In this document: positions 32,774-43,390 of the stretch, in pieces
Layout: each line of letters starts with the position of its first letter
Numbering within the stretch: the first letter of the stretch is position 1
Source: Fennellomyces sp. T-0311
Lineage: Eukaryota > Mucoromycota > Mucoromycetes > Mucorales > Lichtheimiaceae
Direction: 5' to 3'
Length of the DNA stretch: 64,000 bases
Assembly (NCBI GenBank): GCA_025266875.1
Contig: JALLLT010000044.1
Location: forward strand, 62,001-126,000
The notes under the pieces: model-generated
What the model saw: the letters and a program-made list of their open reading frames with translations, nothing else
What the model was told of the DNA's origin: nothing
Databases searched by the model: none
Program-made: the position numbers and the translations under genes

Positions 32774-35700
32774 TAGGGATCGTCATTCACGGATCCGAAA
32801 CGGATCCGCTCATTTGGAATCCGGATTAGGATCCGGATTATAAAATGGAATCCGGATCCGTTTCGTAAAAATCCAGATCCGATCCGAAATCCGAATAGTA
32901 AGAACAAGCTTCGAGAGAGATCAACGCTTCGTAGAAGGACAAATTAAAAGTAAGTGTATACGCTGATGTTTTTTATTGAATTAGCAGATGTTATATAGTA
33001 CAACAGTCGAAAGCAGCGAGAAAAAAGGAAGAAAAGAGTAGGAAGAAGAAAAAGAAAGGAGAAAACGAAATAACACTAAGTGTAACGATGGGGAAGAAAA
33101 TAAAAACAGATAAGGGTGGCGGGAGAGCAGAATGGCAGAAGCATTGAAAAGTGTTTGTAGGGAAGAAGGGGAGTTAAAAGTAAAAAGGAAAAGTGACCGT
33201 TGTAATGAGCACATAAAAAAAGCTTTTTACAACCATGCACAATCCCCATCTTGCTGTTATTCTTCTCCAAAATACTTGCTCCACGGATCGAGGAGGACAC
33301 TTGCTTCGAGTTTCTTGCTACTGAGTCGGTTTCGCTCACTTGGGATGTAGTGCTTTGCGCGAGAGAAAAGGCGTTCGGATCCCGTTGACGATACAGGAAT
33401 CGCCAAGTACCTGCGTGCCATCAGCCTTAGCTCCTGCCAATTGTTCACCTCCCGTTGCCAATACTCCAAAACGATCGAGTTGTTCTCCCCATCACTCTCG
33501 TCAGTGACGGTGTCAGCAGCAGCGTATTTCTCCAGCTGGTCAACGTTCGACCTCTTCTTCTTGATCAAAGCGTCTGGGTTGACCGTGCTTCGTTCTTGGC
33601 TCTTGGACGGCTTGTACGATTGCCATGTATGCTCCACCATTTCTATTGCGTCTGCCCGGTATTCACCCCAGTTCTCGTCCTCCCACCATTCGTACTTGAG
33701 GCGTGGGTCCATGGCAGTAGCAACGGCGTACGCATGACCGTCAGCCTTGCAATAGTAGCCCTGCAACTTTTCCCAGCCGCACTTAGCTGCTTGCACCAAT
33801 TCAGGCCAGGTCTAAAAGTATGATGTAAGTATATGGCATGGGATGACAGTCCTTGGCACGTATATCGACTCACCTTCTTCCATTCTCTTTGGTATGCTTC
33901 GAGTTTCCCCAGCAACCGGTTATAGGCAAGGATAACCAAGTTCATGGTTGCATAGGACGAACCAGACAGCAATGGGGTCATTCTCGCAAATTCATGGAGC
34001 AGTTCGGCCATCTTCTCCAGACATTGCCATTCATAGTCGGTCAGATCGTACTTCTCAAGCCCTGCGATATTTCGGCATGTACTGCCATACGAGCGCTTGA
34101 CTGTAAGCGCCCTCTGGATCATGCTATAGGTCGAGTTCCAACAAGTACGGACATCGAGGATCAGCTCACGGCGGTCTTTAGTCTCGACTTCGGTGATATC
34201 GGCATCCTCATTGTCCATGCTTTGCGGTTGATGGCCTACCACCTTGAATGAGTTCCGGTATTGCTCCAGTCTTTGTGGGGATGCCCTGATGGCTACGATT
34301 CCTTTACGCAGCTTACGCAACGTCTCGCCTAAGGTAAGTCATATTATAATTAATATGGAGGTGGACTTCTCTGATCGGTTTTTCTCTTACCTGCACTGAT
34401 AGTAATAGGCTCCTCTGTAGTCTGCAACGCTTGCTCTTCATCATCGTACGCCTCTGCTCCCAGTCCCTCGTGCAGAATTGCCTGTGCAGCCAAGTTGATG
34501 ATATGTGTGATGCATGGGATACGATTTTCCTTGGCATCAAAGATGTCGGATCCGACCAGAAACTGCAATTCAACAGCCATCGTATCCATGTTGGATGCAT
34601 TGTCTGCCGTCAGGAAAAAGGGCGTCGACAACAGGTCCCACTCGTTCAAGACGTTCATAAAGCGCCTGCCATGTTCGCACCGGTGTGTGGTCCATTCAGA
34701 AGCTGAAGGCCGATGGCAACAGATTGCTGCTTCCATTCTTCATCGATCCAATGGGCTGTGATACCAAGGAACGGGACTCTCCATTCGCTCGTCCAAGCAT
34801 CGACAGTGTACAAAAGGTACGGCTGACTTTTCAGGATACCATCCATACGGCTTCTGTAAAGCTGGTACACGTCGAGCAAATCACGGGAGATGGTGGTGTC
34901 ACTGGGGAGCTTTATGTGGGTGATACTCGGAGCGGATTGCACGAGATTCAGCAACCTTTGGAAGTACACGTTCTTGACAATGGCGAATGGCAATGCCGCA
35001 GACACAATGAACAGGCAAAGCAGTCTGCGGAAGAGCTCGGGATCGAAAGGCTGGAAGCTCGCCGTGGCGTTTGACAGGTACCCATGGAGCGTATTTCCCT
35101 GTGGTGGTGCATTGCGGGCCGTGTCCTTGTTAACGCCATGTTTGGACAAGTGTTTGGTCAATCCAGTAGTTGTTCCCTTCGGATCCTTGAAGCGTACACC
35201 GCAGAGTCCCTTGCCCAGCGGGTATTGGCAGTGGAAGTACGTGATGGCTGTCGTAGCGTCTTGCTTCGCCTCGAACCACTGGTACACCCAGCTTTTGCGA
35301 GCTTTTACCCCTTTTCTGGTGGCCTGGTCTTGGCTCGAAGTAGGCGCAACAGAATCAGCCTCATTGCTGGTGTCATTGTCTTCGTTTTCGAAATCAGTCG
35401 ACATGGTGGAAAGCTGGCGGTCGATGGACATAGAGCTGCCCTCTCGCTCGTTCATCGAAGAGTCCTAAAGGAAGTGATGAGAATATGTTAGAGCAGGTAA
35501 TTCAGGATGTACTTATTGGCAGCACAGGACAACTTACTTCTTGGGCGAGTACGTTATCATCACGCGTAGTTGAAGTGCGCTTACCGAGGATAGAGAAAGC
35601 TGGTGGATTCATCGTAAAAGTTGGATGCCTGTTGGGAGGAATTATGTCAGTAAAGAAGGTATGTGATTGAGTGCACGAAAGAGGATGCAGTTGTTGGATG

Positions 35701-36820
35701 TAAATGCAAAGTCTCATACCGTAGTGAGGAACAGTAATAAAAAGAAGTGTATTCTACTTTCAAACAAATTGCTCTTGAGACTTTATATAGCTTTGTTCAG
35801 CTTAGTTTTTATGAGCCATTGCCGATATTACGGATCAGCTAGACATAACCTGATGATAGTGTTCTTCCGGTGTGCCATAAGATAGCTATCATCCTTCGGA
35901 AGAAGTCGCACAAAGGTTATCATGAAGATCGGGTTGAGTATTTCCTAAAACATACAACCCTTTTACTAAATTGAGCAGCCTACCGCGATCGGAGTCTTCC
36001 GAATGGTCAATGTTATCAATGATAAAACGGTTTGCATGATAGAGCTCAGCATTCGCATATGATGAACGAGCAACTTACGGATCGTAATAGATCGCGAACC
36101 TGCCTTTAGCATATTGTTCCGGCCATGTATATACTACATCATATCCCCGAAAGCACTTCTATCTCCTTCCAAAAATACTTTAGCTTGATTACCATCGGCA
36201 TGATAACGACACCACTGACTCTGGAATGAAACGGCTAACAATCGTAATATCGCTGCACAAGGAGCACATAAGGCTACACACTCATTATCTTCTGTATCAT
36301 CGACAGAGAGCTTGGATGGATACAACTCTCGCCGAACACGCGAATGGATATTAATTAACAACGCCGCTCGCAAGCCAGAAAGCCCTCTACTTTTTTCACT
36401 GTAGTTTACGATCCTTATTACCGCCCATTATAATTCAATCTTCCATCCCTAGTTAATTTCGCTACAGCATCACAGCAGATTATGCGATGGCGCACGTCTT
36501 TTTTTTTTTTTAATAAACCCTTCTCTTTTATATTACTCTCTACTCAAAGTAACGGAATACGTTTATGTTATATTCGCCTTATATATTCTTCAACACTTTT
36601 AACAATGCTGTAATTACCAAGTCAATGACAAATTAGCCACGTAAAATAAAACGGATCAAACGGATCGATCCGGATTGCCACCTTCAGATCCGTTTTCAAT
36701 CCGGATCGTCAAAAGCTCAATCCGAATCCGTTTCGATCCATGAAAGTACTAATCCGAATCCGTTTCGTTTCAATTCGAAACGGAACGGATCGAGCAATCC
36801 GGATTTTATGCAGAACCCTA
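32774..36820 (-). mobile_element. hAT transposon copy 2 (inverted)
   Basis: 4047 bp, the reverse complement of copy 1 with few differences, including the subterminal CCGGAT arrays and the 80-codon frame at 36373-36134. Many sampled differences between copies are CpG/TpG or CpG/CpA pairs. Its flanks (gtcaactc and agaaagat) are not a pair with each other but match the flanks of copy 1. Confidence 0.95.
33257..35612 (-). pseudogene. hAT copy 2 transposase, single-base deletion
   Basis: Same four-exon layout as copy 1 on the minus strand (about 35612-35538, 35464-34391, 34328-33874, 33811-33257). The codon that is a stop in copy 1 is GAA here ('QREWKK'). In exon 2, however, one base is missing near 34660: 'gcgcttt-atgaacg' here, 'gcgctttcatgaacg' in copy 1. 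This shifts the frame after 'TGANMAG'. Each copy thus carries one different disabling change. BED-like finger and hATC domain are as in copy 1. Confidence 0.9.
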
Positions 36821-36828
36821 AGAAAGAT
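36821..36828. repeat. 8-bp target-site duplication half 'agaaagat'
   Basis: Reverse complement of 13837-13844. It flanks the high-coordinate end of hAT copy 2. Confidence 0.95.
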
Positions 36829-37871
36829 AAGGCACATTCACACTCGCAAAGCTTAATTGATAGTCGGATAAAAATTCAAACTCATTCAGGCACACGGCAA
36901 AATATAACATCCAAAAAGATGTATTCTGGTTGGTCACAGATTTTGCTGGTGACCTGAGTCATGACTCCGCCATACTGGACCCCAAATACGCACTATGTAT
37001 TTTAGCTATTGCAAAGAGACGTAGAGTTGATGGTGGCCGGTACCTTATATGGTCTGAGCGCTACGAATGCCACTGTAGCAATGATAAAAAGCAACATCCT
37101 GAACGGCAATCTGGGGGTATTACTGGAAAAGTCAGAGCGCTACAGAAGAAGACGAAAAAGGTCAATTGCCCTGCAACCTTAGTCATCAAATACTATGAGG
37201 ATAGTCCTATGAACGTTTCGTTTTATTACTATCGAGAGCATGAAAACCACGATCTGAACGAAGTTGAGCACCTGCCAAAGCCTGAGCGAATCATACAAGA
37301 CATTGAGAAAAAGCTAAATGAAGGGCTTGGAGTTCGTCAAGTAGCTGATGTCATTAATGCCAGTGAGCGAGCAAAGGATGCACAAATCAACCAACGTTCT
37401 AGATACATTACAATCGAGGATGTATATAACATCCACTACAAGATCGTATTGCAAAAAACTCGCAAGGCTGACGATGATTTTGAATCAATGGGGATGTGGC
37501 TACTTGAACTTCGCGAATTAGCCTACTACACCTTTATTACTGGCGAAGGTACAAGACTTGACCAGGAAACTACAGCGTATCGCTTTGCTTGTGGCTTTAT
37601 GTCTCCATGGCAGTATGGTTTGCTTCTTAGTGCACAATCATTTTGCCTTGATGCCACTCATGATATTACTGCCTATGCAAACACAATCATATACACGATT
37701 GTTATATGCCATGAAGAAATGGACCGCGGTATTCCTGTTGCTTTTATGATCACCAATGACCAATCAGTTGCACCAATTATGGAATGACTTGGCGAGCTCA
37801 GAGATATTGGTGTATCTCCAAGGAAGATTACAATCGATTGTAGTCATGCCGAGATGAATGCAATTACTGCT

Positions 37872-38272
37872 TGTGGTGAGAGAGTTATAAGAAATAGAAT
37901 TAGTAACAAGAAATAGAATTCGTTGAGAATCTGAATAATTGTCTGTCCTTTATTATGGATGAACTCTCTCTCTTTTATATCTTTTACTAGAGATTCTAAT
38001 ATCCGTTCCTGGATAAATGATACTTGGTCGAGGACGTATCAGGTTGCGTGTTCGTCTTATGTTTTACCGACGACGGTAGATATCGACTCCGTGTACTCTG
38101 TGATAGGTGCATGTCCTGTAGAACATCATTCAGCTTCCTTGAAACCGGTGTAAGGTAATACCGTTCATATCTTAGTCATCAGTACTCTTCCAGAGTGTTC
38201 GTCTGATGGAATGTGCTAGAATGGATGTTTGACCGATCTCCATTGTGTGCATACATGTAGTGGTTCACCACA
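37872..38272. mobile_element. Solo LTR (401 bp) in MULE-1
   Basis: It begins TGTGGTGA and ends TCACCACA, a perfect 8-bp terminal inversion of TG...CA type, flanked by CTGCT at 37867-37871 and 38273-38277. Excising it with one CTGCT joins MULE-1 in frame ('NAITA' to 'VWGG'). It is unrelated to the two LTR families present in full. Confidence 0.93.
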
Positions 38273-39179
38273 CTGCTGTCTGGGGTGGATCTGTTTCTAT
38301 CCAACTGTGTGCATGGCATGTACTTCGTACCTGGCAGAACAATATTCGTCGCAAGATTATTGTTGCTGATCCAGAGCAGAAGGAGGCAGTAGTTTGGCAG
38401 ATGGTCAATGATCTGCGCAGCTTGATGTATGCAGCAGACGAGCAACAGTACGATGCCAACCTTATGAAGTTTCGAGCGGATTGGTCTATTCAGCAGCAAT
38501 TTCTTCAATACTTTGATCGATATTGGACTGGTGAACAGATGCAATGGCGCTGGGCTATGTGCTTTCAGCCAGAGATGTATACAAACATGGCAATAAACAA
38601 TTATGTTGAAAGTTGGCATGGTGCATTAAAACCACGTTTTCTGGAACGTAGACGCAACAAACGATTGGATGCACTAGCCCGACGTTTAACAAAAAAGGTG
38701 GAAGAATCTGTTGTAGAGCGGGTTGTACAACTTGCATCAAAAGTCGGTCGTATGGGTCTAGTAATGCGTGAACGACGTGAGCGTGAAGATGAAGCAAGCA
38801 AAATTGAATCAGTTGAAATCCATCAGATGGTAGAAGCTGTGAATAGTGGATTTACAGTACGCTCTTTTGAGTCTAATGACGTATTTTATAATGTAACATG
38901 CTTTTGATATTAGAGAGGTTGGGGTGACTTTCATACATTCTTTTTGCACTGATTTTTCGGCTAGCCAGATTAAGTAGCCTTGTGTAGCTTTCACTAAATA
39001 TGCAGGGGGTGACATTCTTTGAGAGTTTTTGGAAAGTTGAAGCACTCTTTTGCTAGTCTGACCAGGATGATTAAAATTCATGCATTATCTAACAATGGAA
39101 TAATTCACAGCAAAAAAGTTGATCTATACAGAAATTAAATTTTCTTTCTTTCACACGATTACACTCTCTTTATTCTACA

Positions 39180-40663
39180 ATGCCCACTGCTATACGCATC
39201 ATCGACATGTATTTGAGTCTCGCCGCATTAGAAGCCGCGGTTCAAGAGCATGAAAATCATCTTCAGGAAGTTGCGACACGTCGACTTATCAATTTGCGAG
39301 GCAGAGGGCACTTAGATGTCACTGTCTTGAGTGATCAGGATTGCAGAACGCTGTTTCGCTTCACTTCAGCACAGGAAAGCAATATATATATGAATTTTAC
39401 TGATAATTGATTATAACACGTGTATACATATATATATTAGATCGCTATATTAGTGGACGTTCTTGGTTTTGGAGAATTTACGAGGTTCTGTGAAAACACT
39501 CGCTGGCAGTTCGCAGTTCCAAGCATGGAGGCAATGGCCATAATGCTTCGCCGCCTTGCGTATCCTGCGCGGTTGGTCGATCTCGTTCCGTTGTTTGGTC
39601 GCGACCGAGATTCTATCAGCAGAATATTTAATGGCATGATAACATGCATTTACGATACCTTTGGTACAGCACTTGAATTCGATGAATATCATTTTCGGCC
39701 TGAGAATCTTTGGCGCTTTAGCCGTGTTATTCATGAAGCAGGTAAGATAATTGAATACAATATAGGTGTACACACGTATAATTATACACCACATGGTAAA
39801 CATATATTGTATTTTAAACTTTTATATTATCATTAGGCTCTGGATACCGAGATGTTGTTGGCTTTATTGATGGAACACTTACTGCCATAGCATGGCCTAT
39901 CGATTTTCAAGAGATAGTGTACAATGGCCATGTGGTATATATATAAACATATATATCAATGAATTAGAAAACTAAATTTAAATATGAATGTAAACCTTGT
40001 AGCGTGAACATGGTCTTAAGTACCAGGCGGTGGTAGCTCCTGATGGTATAACAGCAAGTATCATGGGACCATTTGCTGGTGCAATGCACGACCAAAACCT
40101 ATATGATACAAGTGGCTTGGATCGCATAATGCAACAGCACTTTGACTTTCGTGATCGTGGCGGTCAATGCTACTATTTGTATGGTGATTCAGCATACAGA
40201 CAGACATACCATATAACTCGTTCGATTGCAGGTTATATGTATATTTTATCGCTTTATAGGTTAATGCTCATATCATACGTTTTCTCCATTAGCAAACGGC
40301 AATAATCCTGCTGAGACTCGTGCTATTCAGGATCTGAACCGTGCCATGAATAGCCTACGAATCTGCGTCGAATGGGAGTTTGGGCATACCGCCACTCAAT
40401 TTGCTTATTTGAAGTACAGACCTGGCCAGAAGCTTCTATTGAGCCCAGTCGGTAGCTACTATATAGTAACTACTTTTCTGAAAAACTTGCAAGTCTGTTT
40501 GAATGGCAGTAACCAGACCAGCCATCACTTTGGCATTTCCCCACCGACCATATATGAGTATGTCGATGGACTGCTGCGCAATCGCAGACAACAGCAGCGA
40601 CAACAGCAGCGACAGCGACAGCAACAGCAACAGGAACAGGAACAAGAGCAGCAACAGGAGTAG
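39180..40663 (+). CDS. Harbinger-A2 DDE transposase (HARBI1-like)
   Basis: Five exons: 39180-39374, 39441-39741, 39837-39934 (or -39931), 40003-40231 and 40293-40663. Introns 2-4 have GT-AG ends; intron 1 (39375-39440) would start GAAAGC instead of GTAAGC, yet joining there gives the expected 'FRFTSAQ-IAILVDVLGF'. Catalytic residues: D in 'VGFIDGTLT', D in 'LYGDSAYRQ' and E in 'ICVEWEFGH'. A helix-turn-helix-like region lies at 'LFGRDRDSISRIFNG'. The C-terminus is a Gln/Glu tract. The only blemish is the first donor, which the A1 copy shares, so it either splices as GA-AG or was fixed before both copies spread. Confidence 0.85.
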
Positions 40664-40967
40664 CAACAACAACAAGAAGATTAAAAGTAATAAAGGTCTT
40701 TGTTTTTCTTTTAAAAAAAAAGGCATATTCGATCATATTGTTGCTTATATATCGATAATCATAATAACTTCTAAATTTATTAACTTGACATAGAAGTGAG
40801 TGAGCAGTAGTGTCACACATAAGAATATAAGGAATGTATATAAAAAAGGGCATAGAACATTGTAAGTAAGGAAGCGCATAGAAATGTTTAAGAAAAGGAT
40901 TTGCATAGAAAATATATAAAAGAGACAAGTTTAAAAGGAATACATAAGAAAAGAGGGAAAAAAGGGC

Positions 40968-42157
40968 TTATTGCTGAGGTGGTGGAGGTGGAGAGGTAAA
41001 AGGGTCATAGTGAACGAACGGTTCAGTTAAACGAGCGGATGGATTTCTATTAGGCGGTACTGACGATGTTGATTGTGTAGATGGCGTAGGTGTTTCATAT
41101 CGTGCTAGTAGCTGCGAAAAAGGAGGGTGTGGAACTGGGCGAATTGAACGAGTGGTAGGGGGACGCTGCTGCTGCTGGTATTGTGGTAGATTTACTTGTG
41201 AAGCAGAGCGCCTGTGCATCTGTTCATCAATACCACGTAGACTCTGGGCAACCGCTTCTAAGGCATGGTCGATTGTCCGGAAAGATTCCATCTGTGCAGC
41301 ACGATGCTGACGCGCCAGCTCTAGTGACTCCCGATGGTGGTGCCCAATTGACTCCACCATTTCCTCGTGCAACTCGCGTTCAATTGCACCATTGGCGGCA
41401 CGAGAGATTTCACGCCGTAACTGGTCGATCATAAGGAAACTACCGCCCCTGTTCTCATTTTCTACTGTTCGATGTCGACGGCGTTGCAGATGGTGATCAG
41501 GACGAACCTCTTGATCATCTACTGACTCATCACTTCCAGTAGCCGATCCATCATCTTCACCATCGCTGTTATGGCGTCGTCGCCTAGTACCGGCAGCACC
41601 TGTCGCTCTTCTGTGCAGGCCATCTCGTGCACGCTCAGAGACAACCTGCTGCATCTGCTGCCGCTGTTGTAAGCGTGTGGCGTTCTGCCGCGTAGCTTCA
41701 TCAACCCGAGCTTGGTTTTCGGACATCTAAAGAGTATGGCAATTTACTATATAAGCATTATAATAAGCTACTGAAACAATCATCTTACTAAATGGGAAAC
41801 CTCATCCACGAGCTGTTGAAACGTCATGTATGCTTCATTTGTTCCAGTGCCACGACGTTCGCCTCCATCCTGTTGCCATCGACTGGCTCGTACAGCTTGC
41901 TCTTTTCTTCTAACACCTCTTACACTAAGAGGTGGCAAATCGCGACGAACGTTGTTGGTCCTCGCCGTAACCTCCACCCAGAATTGCGATATATTACGCG
42001 TTACTTCATTCTCATCCCGACGTTCAAATGGGCGAAGGTCGCGAATTGCTTCGAACATTGCAGTCAGGCGTTGGTAGTCGTTACCGAAAGAGCCATGCTG
42101 CTCTGACTCTTCGCGCAACTGTTCATGGTTGCTGTTGTTGCTGTTACTATCGCTCAT
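40968..42157 (-). CDS. Harbinger-A2 accessory protein
   Basis: Two exons, 42157-41789 and 41726-40968, with a 62-nt GT-AG intron at phase 0 and 375 residues. Harbinger elements use such partners for DNA binding and nuclear import of the transposase. Visible features: Asn/Ser-rich start, a helical N-terminal region ('YQRLTAMFEAIRDLRPFERR' to 'FWVEVTARTNNV') that may be a SANT-like fold, basic patches ('RRRRHNSD', 'HHLQRRRHR') fit for nuclear import, a long helix with His/Glu repeats, and a Pro-rich tail. The frame is intact. No family is assigned with certainty; the role is inferred from position. Confidence 0.75.
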
Positions 42158-42966
42158 GTTTGGTGCAATGGGTTGTGCTATTATTACTGAAGTTTAAAGA
42201 AGCAAAGAAAAAAAGGAAGTACATGTTCCATTATGCTTTTATTAATTGATGCATCTGTCAAAAATATGTAATCTAGTGGATTCGCAGTAGATCAAAACTG
42301 GGTAGTTTAGTCTTAATTGTCATTGGATAAAAGATTAATGTAAATCTCTTTTTTTTTCTTCACAATCAGTGTAAAATAAAATGTGAGTTTGTACTGTTCG
42401 GAATTCACATTTTCCTTTTTCGTAACGACTAACCTTTTTTGTACATTTTATTAGTGCAAAAAGAATGTATGAAAGTCACCCCAACCTCTCTATTGTAGCT
42501 GTATATCACTATACTAACTGAAACAATATAGGTATTGGCGGATCAAACCCGTGTTATTTCATGCTCCTGCTACTATTTTGAGTTCAAGAAACGCCCATGC
42601 AAGCATATGTTTTTTGTTACTCGCTATGATACATCTATGAAGGTTCCAATAGTTACAGTTGCACCATTGGTTAATATTGATTATCGCGAGCATCAGCATC
42701 ACAACAGCAACACCTCTGCCTCGAGTAGCAGCTACAAGAACGCCTTCAGCTCTACTGTGAATGAATCTGCCAGCACTTGTAACACGGAAAGAGCAAACAA
42801 GCTGAAACTTATGCTTCAGCAAATGACACATCATATAAATGACCGCTTATTTGATGATGCTGATGAAGAAGCATTGGATGATATTATCTCCCAGCTTGGC
42901 AATGTGCAGGAGCAGCTGAATAACCTTGGCAGAGCATCAAACCGCCGTTTACAAACACAAAGACCA

Positions 42967-43139
42967 TGTTATAGACCCAGTCTATAAAGTGTCCACCTTT
43001 AGGTCAGGTCAATAAATGATACAGTGAAAGAAAGGTGTCTTTATTCTTTTGTACAACTCAGCCTTTTATACCCAGGCTTGGTTACACTAGCTTGAGCTAG
43101 AGCTAGTACTGTAATGGGCTTGAGCTTGAGTCCATTACA
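42967..43139 (-). repeat. 3' LTR of element 2
   Basis: 173 bp, TGTTATAG...ATTACA on the plus strand. It contains GCTTGAGCTAGAGCTAG words and an AATAAATGA signal on the plus strand. Confidence 0.95.
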
Positions 43140-43390
43140 CTCTCCCTCTCTATAGCTAGACTTATACAAAATATTTTTTAGAATATAGCTACTAAGTAGC
43201 AGGGTAGATGGCAAGGGGTGGTGCAATTTGATGAGGCAATATAGAATAAGCTACCATGGTCTTGGTTTTGGATGCGTTCTTGTCACTTGACTGCGATTGA
43301 GTTTAAAATTGAAAACTTTTTCAGGTAGCTGGTTTAGTCAATTGTTAGTTGATCCTTTTCCTTGTCTTGATCACTTTTCCGTTTCTGCAA

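Larger units (their letters stand above)
38912..42491. mobile_element. Harbinger-A copy 2 (A2), complete
   Basis: 3580 bp with perfect 39-bp TIRs (38912-38950 and 42453-42491, starting AGAGAGGTTGGGG) and a 3-bp duplication ATT (38909-38911 and 42492-42494). It carries a transposase gene (+) and an accessory gene (-), convergent, with stops about 300 bp apart. It sits inside the intron of MULE-1. Both genes look intact apart from an unusual first splice donor, and perfect TIRs suggest recent activity. Confidence 0.95.

Noticed and set aside
9790..36820. Aberrant hAT transposition using reversed ends as the cause of the inversion
   Set aside because: That mechanism gives a new 8-bp duplication at the new junction. 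Here four flanks form two crosswise pairs, which is the mark of recombination between two complete elements.
15151..37787. Reassigned stop codons (TGA or TAG as sense)
   Set aside because: Other genes of the window end at TGA, TAG and TAA as expected (for example chromovirus gag at TGA), and the A1/A2 pair shows CGA directly beside TGA, so point mutation is sufficient.
36864..38907. MULE-1 pieces as separate host genes
   Set aside because: Removal of the flanked insertions gives one continuous transposase with DDE and SWIM motifs in order.
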